Shown here: positions 25,984 through 33,321 of the stretch, one piece after another
Numbering within the stretch: position 1 is the first letter of the stretch
How the letters are laid out: each line of letters opens with the position of its first letter
Assembly: GCF_023218175.1 (NCBI RefSeq)
Contig: NZ_JALPTH010000035.1
Coordinates: 1 to 64,000 of the forward strand
Length of the DNA stretch: 64,000 nt
Source: Streptomyces lichenis
GTDB lineage: Bacteria; Actinomycetota; Actinomycetes; Streptomycetales; Streptomycetaceae
Direction: 5' to 3'
Program-made: the position numbers and the translations under genes
The notes under the pieces: model-generated
Seen by the model: only the letters and a program-made list of their open reading frames with translations
Told to the model about the DNA's origin: nothing
The model's database searches: none

Positions 25984-27224
25984 GGCGGGAGCGGACGGTG
26001 GATGTGCTGGTGGTCGGCGCCGGGCCCGCGGGGCTGGCCGCGGCGGCCGGGCTGGCCTCGGCGGGGGCGGGTGCGGTGGAGGTGCTGGAGCGGGAGTCCG
26101 CGCCCGGCGGCGCCCTGCGGTATCTGCGCTCCCCCGGTCCGGGGCTGCCGCTCGGCGGCCCGGGGTACGCCCGGTGGCTGACCACGGCCGCGCTACGCGC
26201 CGGGGCGGTGCTGCGGACCGGGGTGTCCGCCACCGGTTGGGCGGACCTCCCCGACACGGGAGCGGGTCCGGGGCCGGGGGCGGTGGAGACGACCGGGCCG
26301 GGCGGACTGGAGCGGATCACCGCCCGGGCGGTGGTGCTGGCGACCGGGGCGCGGGAGCGTCCGCGCAGCGCCCGGCTGGTGCCCGGGACCCGGCCGGCCG
26401 GGGTGCTGACCACCGGTGAACTGCTCCGTTCTGTCGAGTTGTTCGGGCAGCGGGTGGGTGAGCGGGCGGTGGTGGTGGGCGGCGGCCCGGTGGCGCGGCG
26501 GGCGGTCCTGGCACTGCGCCGCTCGGGTACGGAGGTCGCCGCGGTGGTCGCGGAGGAGGCGGTCGGCGGGTGGCGGCGGTCCGCCGGGGGCCTCGGCGGG
26601 CCGGTGCCGCTGCTGCGCGGGGCGCGGGTCACCGGACTGGCCGGGCGGGGGCGGCTCAGCGGGGTCGCGGTGGCCGGCCCGGACGGGCGTACGGCGGTGC
26701 TGGGCTGCGACACGGTGGTGTTCACCGGGGACTGGGTGCCGGACCAGGTGCTCGCCCGGTACGGCGGGGTGGTGCTGGACCCGGGCACCGGCGGCCCGGC
26801 CGTGGACGCAGGTTTCCGTACCAGCGCACCGGGGGTGTTCGCGGTGGGCAACACCCTGCACGCGGTGGAGCGCGCGCCGAGTGCCGCCGCGGAGGGCCGG
26901 GCGGTGGCCGGGCCGGTGCTGGACTTCCTGCGCGGGGGCGGGCCCTGGCCCGCCGGCCCGGTGCCGGTCCGGGTGGCCGGGCCGCTGCGCTGGGCGGTGC
27001 CCAACCTGCTGGTGCCGGGTGCCGCCGCGCCGGACGCGGTACGGCTGAGGGCGCTGCGGCCGCTGCCCCGGCCGGTGGTGGTGGAGGTCCGCCAGGACGG
27101 GCGGCTGCTCGCCCGCCACCGGCTGCGCTCGCCCCTCGGGCCGGACCGCTCAGCGTCGCTGCCCGGCGGATGGGTGGACCGGGTGGACCCGGCGGGCGGG
27201 CCGGTGCGGATCGCCGTCCGCTGA
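25980..27224 (+). CDS. FAD/NAD(P)-dependent oxidoreductase, partner of GlpA-like protein
   Basis: The 414-residue protein has two dinucleotide motifs, VLVVGAGPAGLAAAAGLAS at the N-terminus and AVVVGGGPVARRAVLALRRSG near the middle, with ATGARERPR between them. This is the layout of small pyridine-nucleotide-disulphide-like oxidoreductases that accompany BFD-domain dehydrogenases. The GTG at 25980 overlaps the previous stop. It probably passes electrons from the GlpA-like subunit to NAD(P) or quinone. No redox-active CxxC pair is seen. Confidence 0.85.
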   Translation: MRRERTVDVLVVGAGPAGLAAAAGLASAGAGAVEVLERESAPGGALRYLRSPGPGLPLGGPGYARWLTTAALRAGAVLRTGVSATGWADLPDTGAGPGPGAVETTGPGGLERITARAVVLATGARERPRSARLVPGTRPAGVLTTGELLRSVELFGQRVGERAVVVGGGPVARRAVLALRRSGTEVAAVVAEEAVGGWRRSAGGLGGPVPLLRGARVTGLAGRGRLSGVAVAGPDGRTAVLGCDTVVFTGDWVPDQVLARYGGVVLDPGTGGPAVDAGFRTSAPGVFAVGNTLHAVERAPSAAAEGRAVAGPVLDFLRGGGPWPAGPVPVRVAGPLRWAVPNLLVPGAAAPDAVRLRALRPLPRPVVVEVRQDGRLLARHRLRSPLGPDRSASLPGGWVDRVDPAGGPVRIAVR

Positions 27225-27248
27225 GTTCCGCGGTCGGAGCGGGGCGCG

Positions 27249-28049
27249 TCAGTGTACGGGGTCGAGTCCGGCGGCCCGGGCGGCGGTGCGCAGCACCTCG
27301 CGGAGCATCTCCGGGGTGAGCCGGCCGGTGAAGGTGTTGCGCTGGCTGACGTGGTAGCAGCCGAACAGCTCCAGCGAAGGGCCGCCGTCGGCCGCCGCCA
27401 GGACCGTCCGGGCACCATGGGCGAAGACCGGGCGGGGACGGGGCACCACCCAGCCCGCCTCGGCGAGCGCGGGCAGCACCGCCTGCCAGCCGAAGGCGCC
27501 GAGCACCACCAGCGCGCGGGCGGTGGGCCGCAGCAGGGTCAGCTCGCGGACCAGCCAGGAGCGGCAGGTGTCCCGCTCCGCCGGTGTCGGCTTGTTGGCG
27601 GGCGGCGCGCAGTGGACCGGTGCGGTGACCCGGGTCCCGTACAGTTCGAGCCCGTCGTCCGGGCGGACGGCCTCGGCCTGGCTGGCCAGCCCGATGTCGT
27701 GCAGCGCGGCGAACAACACGTCGCCGGAACGGTCGCCGGTGAACATCCGCCCGGTGCGGTTGCCGCCGTGGGCGGCCGGGGCGAGCCCCACCAGCAGCAG
27801 CGCGGCGTCCTCGGGGCCGAAGCCGGGGACGGGCCGGGCCCAGTAGTCCCAGCCCGTGTAGGCGCGCCGCCCCTCCCGGCCCACCCGCTCCCGCCACTCC
27901 ACGAGCCGGGGGCAGGCCCGGCAGTCGGCGACCAGACCGTCCAGGTCGGGCACCGAGGCCGCGGTGGGCGCCGCCAGCGCCGGATGTCGGGGATCGTCGG
28001 TGCGGTCCTCCGGCGCGCCGGGCGGCGGGGTCGGGGGCGGTACGGGCAT
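27249..28049 (-). CDS. Family 5 uracil-DNA glycosylase (UdgB type)
   Basis: The 266-residue enzyme carries the family 5 motif GLAPAAHGGNRTGRMFTGDRSG in the first half, where alanine replaces the catalytic Asp of other families, and the C-terminal GCYHVSQRNTFTGRLT. Cysteines in DCRACPRL and other positions supply a 4Fe-4S cluster. It removes uracil and other deaminated bases. The ATG at 28049 is preceded by AAGGGAG at a slightly long spacing. It diverges from a NUDIX gene, so both may serve nucleotide-pool and DNA damage control. Confidence 0.9.
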   Translation of the reverse strand: MPVPPPTPPPGAPEDRTDDPRHPALAAPTAASVPDLDGLVADCRACPRLVEWRERVGREGRRAYTGWDYWARPVPGFGPEDAALLLVGLAPAAHGGNRTGRMFTGDRSGDVLFAALHDIGLASQAEAVRPDDGLELYGTRVTAPVHCAPPANKPTPAERDTCRSWLVRELTLLRPTARALVVLGAFGWQAVLPALAEAGWVVPRPRPVFAHGARTVLAAADGGPSLELFGCYHVSQRNTFTGRLTPEMLREVLRTAARAAGLDPVH

Positions 28050-28152
28050 GGGCGGCGGGTCTCCCTTCGGGTGGCGGGCGCGGGTATGCGCCTGCCCGGT
28101 CCTTGGGCGCCCACGCGGGCGGGCCCGGTCCGGGTGCGGCATGCTCGACCGC

Positions 28153-28626
28153 ATGACGGCGAAGCGAAGCGCGGGCCTGCTGCTGTTCCGTACCCCGCCG
28201 GGCGGGGGCCTCCAGGTGCTCATCGCCCATATGGGCGGACCGTTCTGGGCCTCCCGGGACGAGGGCGCCTGGTCGGTGCCGAAGGGCGAGTACGAGGAGG
28301 ACGAGCCGCCCGAGGACGCGGCCCGCCGGGAGTTCACCGAGGAGCTGGGGTTGCCCGTGCCGGCCGGGGAGACGGTGCCCCTGGGGTCGGTCCGGCAGTC
28401 GGGCGGCAAGGTGGTGACGGTGTGGGCCCTGGAGGGCGACCTCGATCCGGCCGAGGTGGTGCCGGGTGTCTTCACCATGGAGTGGCCGCGGGGTTCGGGC
28501 ACCCAGCGGGAGTTCCCGGAGGTGGACCGGGTGGCCTGGTGCACGCCCGAGGAGGCGGAGCTCCGACTGGTGTCGGCGCAGCGGGTGTTCGTCGAGCGGC
28601 TGCGCGAGCATCTCGGAGGCCGGTGA
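28153..28626 (+). CDS. NUDIX hydrolase
   Basis: The 157-residue protein has a full Nudix box at 45-67 (GEYEED then EDAARREFTEELG). It begins SAGLLLFRTPPGGGLQVLIAHMGGPFW, typical of the DATP-pyrophosphohydrolase-like group. The ATG at 28153 was chosen for family length; the ATG at 28141 would add four residues. No strong ribosome-binding site is visible, so the message may be nearly leaderless. Confidence 0.87.
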   Translation: MTAKRSAGLLLFRTPPGGGLQVLIAHMGGPFWASRDEGAWSVPKGEYEEDEPPEDAARREFTEELGLPVPAGETVPLGSVRQSGGKVVTVWALEGDLDPAEVVPGVFTMEWPRGSGTQREFPEVDRVAWCTPEEAELRLVSAQRVFVERLREHLGGR

Positions 28627-28732
28627 GGGCGGGGGCCGGAGCGCGTGGCGACCGGCGGCTGACGTTCGATCAGGGTGACTGTCAGTGGCGTGCGTAAGAG
28701 TGGAGGTCCAACCGGTCGACAGGGAGTGTGGG

Positions 28733-28972
28733 ATGACGGTGGTTCTTGACCCCCGGGAGCGCGCGGCCGCTCAGGCGTACGTCAGGCTGATGGAGACGGC
28801 CCGGGCCGTGCTCACCGATCCGGACACCGCGCCGTTGGCGGGGGTGTATCTGACCTCCCCGATGGCCGAGGCGGACGAGGCGCTGCGCCGCGCCGGGCTG
28901 ACGGGCAATGAGGAGCGGCTGCTGCGCTGCGTGTCGGCGCTGCGCGGACCGGACCTGGACGGTTCGGCGTAG
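28733..28972 (+). CDS. Small hypothetical protein
   Basis: The 79-residue, mostly helical protein (PRERAAAQAYVRLMETARAVLTDP ... ADEALRRAGLTGNEERLLRCVSALRG) starts at the ATG at 28733 with AGGGAG seven bases upstream. It has no membrane segment and no known motif. Its compositional quality and ribosome-binding site support it as real. Confidence 0.65.
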   Translation: MTVVLDPRERAAAQAYVRLMETARAVLTDPDTAPLAGVYLTSPMAEADEALRRAGLTGNEERLLRCVSALRGPDLDGSA

Positions 28973-29829
28973 CACGGCGGCGCGGTTCCCGACGGGGGCG
29001 CCGGGCCTGGGGCGGGGACGCCCCCGTACGCGTCGACGCGCCGGTCCGGCCACCGGCACGGCACCCGCGCGGGCCGCGACTCCTCGTCCCCTGGGGCGGG
29101 CCGTCTCCTCGGGCCTGCGCCGACGAGCCCGGGTGCCCGGCCCCGGTCAGTACGCGGGCTGCGGTCCGTTGGGTAGCACGTGGGCGCCCGGCCCCGGTCG
29201 GTACGCGGGCTGCGGCCCGTTGGGCGGCACATGGGCGCCCGGTGCGGTGCGGAGGGCCGCCCGGTCCGAGTCGGTGCGCGGGCTGCGAGCCACGGACGTA
29301 TGAGAGGACGTTCGGTGCGGTGCAGAAGAACCCCGTGCGGTGCGCGAGTGCCCGGGGCCGGTGCGGTACGTGGATGGTGGGTGCGCTTGGACGCGCCGGG
29401 CGGTCGCCTCAGCACGTGGGCGCCGAGCGCGAGCCGGTGCGCGGGGAGCGGGCCCGAGCCGGTGCGCGGGGATCGGCCTGGTGCGGTACGCGGATGCCCG
29501 GCCCGAGTCGCTGTACGGGCAGCGAGCCCGAATCGGCAGGCAAAGCCCTGTCCGCCGGACGGTACCCGGGCGCTCGGCCCCTGGTGCGCGGGCGGCGAGC
29601 CCGGCTCGGCACGCGGGGCCCGGCCCGTCGCGGCACGCGAGCGCCCGGCCTCCTGGTGCGCGGGCGGCTGGCCCGGCTCAGCACACGGGGCCGGACCGTT
29701 CCATACACGGACGCCCAGTGCGAGTCGCTAGCCGGGCAGCGGGCACGGCTCGGGCGTGACGGTCGCCGCGTGCCCGCCGGCCCGGGGAGCCCCCGGGTCT
29801 GCGGGCAGGGAGGGGCCGAGCCCCCCGGG
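28973..29829. repeat. Gene-free block of degenerate approximately 50-bp repeats
   Basis: No convincing coding sequence is present in 857 bases. Two clean 51-bp direct copies lie at about 29141-29242 (shared words CCCCGGTC, TACGCGGGCTGCGG and TGGGCGCCCGG). After them, degraded units with TGCGCGGG, CGAGCCCG and GCCCGGC words continue to about 29760. Open frames exist on both strands but give Arg/Gly/Pro-rich products typical of GC bias. It is similar in character to the in-frame repeats elsewhere in the window, but here outside genes. Confidence 0.6.
29781..29797 (-). terminator. Short GC hairpin after cold-shock gene
   Basis: CCCGGGG and CCCCGGG form a 7-bp stem with a 3-base loop, 33 bases past the end of the leftward cold-shock gene. 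Confidence 0.4.
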
Positions 29830-30255
29830 TCAGCCTTCGACCCAGCCGTGGTCGGCGGCCAGCTCCACCAGGCGGGCGCGCACCCGCTTGACCTGGGCCG
29901 CGGTGAGGGTGCCGTCGGCGTCCAGCAGGGCCTCGGTCAGTTCGGCGCGGAACTCCTCGGCGGTCAGCACGTCGACCGTGTCGTCGTCCACGTCGTCGTC
30001 TCCCACCCGGGGCAGGGCCACCCGGGCCGGCCGGGCGGTGGCCGGCGGCGGGGACACCAGCCGGATCTCCGAGGCCTTGGGCCCCTTGTCACCCACCTCC
30101 AGATAGAACTCCACCTCACGCCCCGCCTGGTACAGGTACTTCTCGTCCACCAGGTCGTTCGCGTGCATGAACACGTCCTCGCCCCCGTCATTGGGGACGA
30201 TGAACCCGTAACCGCGCACATCGTCGAAGCGCAGGATCTTGCCCACCGTCAGCAC
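29830..30255 (-). CDS. Cold-shock-domain protein with C-terminal extension
   Basis: The 141-residue protein has an N-terminal cold-shock/OB domain with the nucleic-acid-binding motif GYGFIVPNDGGEDVFMH and a later DKGPKASEIRLV strand, followed by about 70 residues of helical, acidic then basic sequence. It starts at a GTG at 30255 behind GGAGGT. Ordinary cold-shock proteins have about 67 residues, so the tail is an added domain of unknown role. The 328 bases upstream to the GNAT gene hold only promoter space; nothing else was seen there. Confidence 0.9.
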   Translation of the reverse strand: MLTVGKILRFDDVRGYGFIVPNDGGEDVFMHANDLVDEKYLYQAGREVEFYLEVGDKGPKASEIRLVSPPPATARPARVALPRVGDDDVDDDTVDVLTAEEFRAELTEALLDADGTLTAAQVKRVRARLVELAADHGWVEG

Positions 30256-30583
30256 AGCCGTACCTCCACACACCACACACCACGGACCAGTCGGCCGGAC
30301 GCGCCTGCGCGCCCCGGCCCGCGGAGAATCTACCGCCATCCGGTGGAGGGCGGGAACGCCGGTGGGTATCTCGCGCCCGTCGGCGGCCGGGATCCGGGTG
30401 CCCCACGGGTCCGCGTCCACTCACAGCCGGGGCATTACCGGCGCGGGGTCATCCGCTCGCCGCGACACGCCGAGGTCGCCGCGCCCCTTCCGGCGAACGG
30501 CGGCATGGTGGGGAGGGAGGTGGCCGCCCCGGCGCCTCACCGGTGGCACACCGGGCACACCGAGTCCGAAGGGGACCGACATC

Positions 30584-31084
30584 ATGCCGATGCTGCGCCG
30601 CGCCCGCGTCGCCGACCACGCCGCGCTCGTGGAGTGCGTGCACCGCTGGTGGGACGGCGGGTCCACGCCCGCCGGAAGCCGCCACCCGGTGCCGGCGCTG
30701 CCGCGACTGTTCCTCCAGTCCTTCTCGGGGACCAGCCTGGTGGCCGAGGACGGGACCGGGATCAAGGCCTTCCTGGTGGGGCTGCACTCCGCCGACAACG
30801 ACGAGCACGCCTACATCCACTACGTCGGGGTGGAGCCGGCGCTGCGGGGCCGGGGTCTGGCCCGGGGGCTGTACGCGGCGTTCTTCGACCGCGCGGCGGA
30901 GGCCGGACGCCGGGAGGTGCGGGCCGCGACCTCGCACCGCAACGCCGGGTCGATCGCCTTCCACCAGGCGCTCGGCTTCACCCTGGACAGCAGCGAGGCG
31001 GAGTGGGACGGGCTGCCCGTGCACCGCGACTACGACGGTCCGGGGCAGCACCGGGTGTGCTTCCGCAAGGCGATCCCGGTCTGA
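30584..31084 (+). CDS. GNAT-family N-acetyltransferase
   Basis: The 166-residue protein shows the acetyl-CoA-binding motif A (YVGVEPALRGRGLARGLYAAFF) and the motif B region (TSHRNAGSIAFHQALGFTL). The ATG at 30584 follows a purine-rich AAGGGGA. It converges on the NmrA-type gene with only 18 bases between them. Substrate unknown. Confidence 0.88.
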   Translation: MPMLRRARVADHAALVECVHRWWDGGSTPAGSRHPVPALPRLFLQSFSGTSLVAEDGTGIKAFLVGLHSADNDEHAYIHYVGVEPALRGRGLARGLYAAFFDRAAEAGRREVRAATSHRNAGSIAFHQALGFTLDSSEAEWDGLPVHRDYDGPGQHRVCFRKAIPV

Positions 31085-31102
31085 GCCCGGCGCACGGAAC
31101 CG

Positions 31103-31972
31103 TCAGGAGGCGGCGGTCGCCGTCCGCTCCCCGGCGGCGACCGCCGCGCGGACATGTTCCTCGAAGGAGCGCGGGGGCCGTCCGGTGACCCGTTCGACCT
31201 CTTCGGTGACCCGGTCCTCGGCACCCTCGGCGATGGCGCCGTCCAGGCCGGCCAGCATGGCCGCGAACTCCTCGGGCATGAAGGGGGCGTAGCGGGCCGT
31301 CATCTCGGCCACCGTGACCGGGCGGTGGCGCACCGGACGGCCGGTGGCCTCACTGAGGACCGCGGCCGCCTCGGCGTAGGAGAGGGGGCGGGGTCCGGTC
31401 AGTACCCGGTCGGTGTTGTGCGGCACGGGATCGGTGAGGGCGTGCGCGGCGACGGCGGCGATGTCGTCGGCGTCCACGAACGCGACCCGGCCCCCTCCGG
31501 TCGCGGTCACCAGCAGCCCGTCCCGGCGGATCGCCTCGGCGTGCTGGTGCTGCCCGGTGAGGTTCTGCATGAACCAGGACGGCCGCAGTACGGCCCATTC
31601 GGGGAACAGCTCCGGCAGCACCCGGTGGACGCCGCCGGCACCCGGTCCGCCGGACTCCACCTGGGAGGAGCTGAGCAGCACCGCCCGGCGCACCCCGGCA
31701 CGCCGGGCCAGGTCGAGGAAGGGCAGCATCACGGGGACGGGGTCGAGGGTGCCCGGGGGCGGGATCAGGTAGACGGCCGCGGTTCCGTCGAGCGCCGGGC
31801 GGTGGGTATCGGGATCGTTCCAGTCGAAGCTGGCGGACTCGGCGCCGACGGCAGGCCGGGGCCGGCGGGCGGCCGCGCGGACGGGGTGTCCGGTGTCCAC
31901 CAGCCTGCGGACGAGCCGGCTGCCGGTGGTTCCGGTCGCGCCGATCACCAGGATCGTGCCGGGGTGGGGCAT
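31103..31972 (-). CDS. NmrA-like NAD(P)-binding protein
   Basis: The 289-residue atypical short-chain dehydrogenase has ILVIGATGTTGSRLVRRLV at the N-terminus and VLLSSSQVESGG and LRPSWFMQNL further on. Proteins of this type act as quinone/NADPH reductases or redox sensors. The ATG at 31972 has AGGAGACC upstream. It is the second gene of a unit with the SnoaL-like gene, 37 bases downstream of it, controlled by the TetR operators upstream. Confidence 0.85.
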   Translation of the reverse strand: MPHPGTILVIGATGTTGSRLVRRLVDTGHPVRAAARRPRPAVGAESASFDWNDPDTHRPALDGTAAVYLIPPPGTLDPVPVMLPFLDLARRAGVRRAVLLSSSQVESGGPGAGGVHRVLPELFPEWAVLRPSWFMQNLTGQHQHAEAIRRDGLLVTATGGGRVAFVDADDIAAVAAHALTDPVPHNTDRVLTGPRPLSYAEAAAVLSEATGRPVRHRPVTVAEMTARYAPFMPEEFAAMLAGLDGAIAEGAEDRVTEEVERVTGRPPRSFEEHVRAAVAAGERTATAAS

Positions 31973-32009
31973 CTGAGGTCTCCTCGGGACAAGGGCTGCT
32001 GAGCGGGGT

Positions 32010-32480
32010 TCAGGGGTGGTGGGGGGCGGTGGGGGCGAAGGCGCGGGGGCCGCGTGCCGACTCCGGGACGGCGAGCGGGTTCCAGTAGTCGCGGTAGCGG
32101 GTGATGAGTCCGCCGACGACGGTGACCAGCGCGATATAGGACATCTCATACGGCTCCCCGGTGGCCCCCAGGCGGCCGGTGGCGCGCAGGTCGGCGACGA
32201 TCGTGCGGGGGTCGGCGGTCGGGGTGATCTCCAGATACGGGATGGCGCGCAGGTCGATGTGGTCCGGATAGCCGCGCATATAGCCGGCGACCGCGGCCCG
32301 CCCCTCCAGCCGGCGGGGCCAGCCCTCGGGAGCGAACGGAAACTCCATCACCCCGTGCTCGTCCCACAGCCCGACCCAGCCGTCGATGTCTTTGGCGAGC
32401 AGCAGGTCAAGGGCGTGGCGGTAGAGCTCCCCGGGGGCGGTCGAGGGGTCGGGGTGGGGCCGGCGCGGACGGTGGGTCAT
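32010..32480 (-). CDS. SnoaL/NTF2-like protein
   Basis: The 156-residue cone-fold protein (YRHALDLLLAKDIDGWVGLWDEHGVMEFPFAPEGWPRRLEGRAAVAGYM, then ITRYRDYWNPLAV) is of the small-molecule-binding SnoaL type. The ATG at 32480 has GAGGAGG upstream. Probably a detoxification or aromatic-substrate enzyme together with the NmrA-like protein. Confidence 0.85.
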   Translation of the reverse strand: MTHRPRRPHPDPSTAPGELYRHALDLLLAKDIDGWVGLWDEHGVMEFPFAPEGWPRRLEGRAAVAGYMRGYPDHIDLRAIPYLEITPTADPRTIVADLRATGRLGATGEPYEMSYIALVTVVGGLITRYRDYWNPLAVPESARGPRAFAPTAPHHP

Positions 32481-32562
32481 CGCTGCCTCCTCAGGGCGGA
32501 GAGGGAGAGAGGGAGAAGAAGGGGGGGTGGGGCGCGGATGCGGGGCCGGGGCCGGTAGGATG

Positions 32563-32612
32563 CGGACCGCCGGTCCGTATCGATGGGAGCGACGATACGG
32601 ACCATCGGTCCG
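32563..32612. promoter_or_regulatory. Two TetR operators in divergent promoter
   Basis: Two copies of CGGACC-N3-GGTCCG lie at 32563-32577 and 32598-32612, 35 bp apart centre to centre. Between them GGTCCGTATC and GATACGGACC form an additional perfect 10-bp inverted pair, so the sites can be read as nested palindromes. They sit between the SnoaL-like and TetR genes and should control both. Confidence 0.8.
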
Positions 32613-32690
32613 CTTGGCAAGCACTTCTCAGCCCGTCCGCCCCACAGCCATTCGGCTCTCCAGCCGCTCAGCGCTTCACCGGAGGTCCCC

Positions 32691-33281
32691 ATGTCCGAGC
32701 CACGCCGGCGCGCGGACGCCGTACGCAACCGGGAGGCCGTCCTGGACGCGGCCGAGGCCCTGTTCGCCCGGGGTGGCGCGGACGGGGTGAGCATGAACGC
32801 CGTCGCGGAGGCCGCGGGGGTAGGCAAGGGCACGGTGTTCCGTGCGTTCACCGACCGCACCGGCCTGCTCCAGGCCCTGGCCGAGCGGCGGTCCGCGCCG
32901 CTGCGCCAGGCCGTGGAGTCGGGGCCGCCCCCGCTCGGGCCCGGCGCCCCGCCCCGGGAGCGGGTGGTGGCGGTGCTGAACGCCCTGCTTGGCGCCAAGC
33001 TGGACAACCAGGGCCTGTACCTGGCGCTGGAGGAGGCCGGAGGGGCGGCCAGCCCGTACCGGAGCCCCTCGTACGGGTGGTGGCACACCGTCCTGCGGGA
33101 CGAGCTGGCCCGCCTCACCGGAACCGCCGGCCGGGCGGACTTCCTGGCCCATGCCCTGCTGGCCGCCGTCCGGGCCGACCTGGTCGCCCATCTGACCGTC
33201 GATGAGCGGCTGCCGGTCGCGGAGCTGCGACGGCGGCTCACCGCGTACGCGCACTCGGTGATCCCGCCCGAGGGAGGATGA
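32691..33281 (+). CDS. TetR-family regulator
   Basis: The 196-residue repressor has an N-terminal HTH (REAVLDAAEALFARGGADGVSMNAVAEAAGVGKGTVFRAFTDRTGLLQAL) and a C-terminal ligand domain. The ATG at 32691 has GGAGG upstream. It diverges from the SnoaL/NmrA unit and faces two strong operator copies. The ligand is unknown. Confidence 0.92.
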   Translation: MSEPRRRADAVRNREAVLDAAEALFARGGADGVSMNAVAEAAGVGKGTVFRAFTDRTGLLQALAERRSAPLRQAVESGPPPLGPGAPPRERVVAVLNALLGAKLDNQGLYLALEEAGGAASPYRSPSYGWWHTVLRDELARLTGTAGRADFLAHALLAAVRADLVAHLTVDERLPVAELRRRLTAYAHSVIPPEGG

Positions 33282-33283
33282 GG

Positions 33284-33314
33284 TCCGCGCGGGCGGCGCA
33301 GCGAGCCCCGCGGA
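33284..33314. terminator. Convergent terminator
   Basis: TCCGCG-C-GGGC pairs with GCCC-CGCGGA, a 10-bp stem with one bulge, between the TetR gene and the leftward ABC exporter gene. Confidence 0.6.
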
Positions 33315-33321
33315 ACCGGGT

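Noticed and set aside
29242..31188. A 648-residue plus-strand gene across the repeat block
   Set aside because: Composition is GC-bias noise, it runs through the cold-shock gene on the other strand and has no ribosome-binding site.
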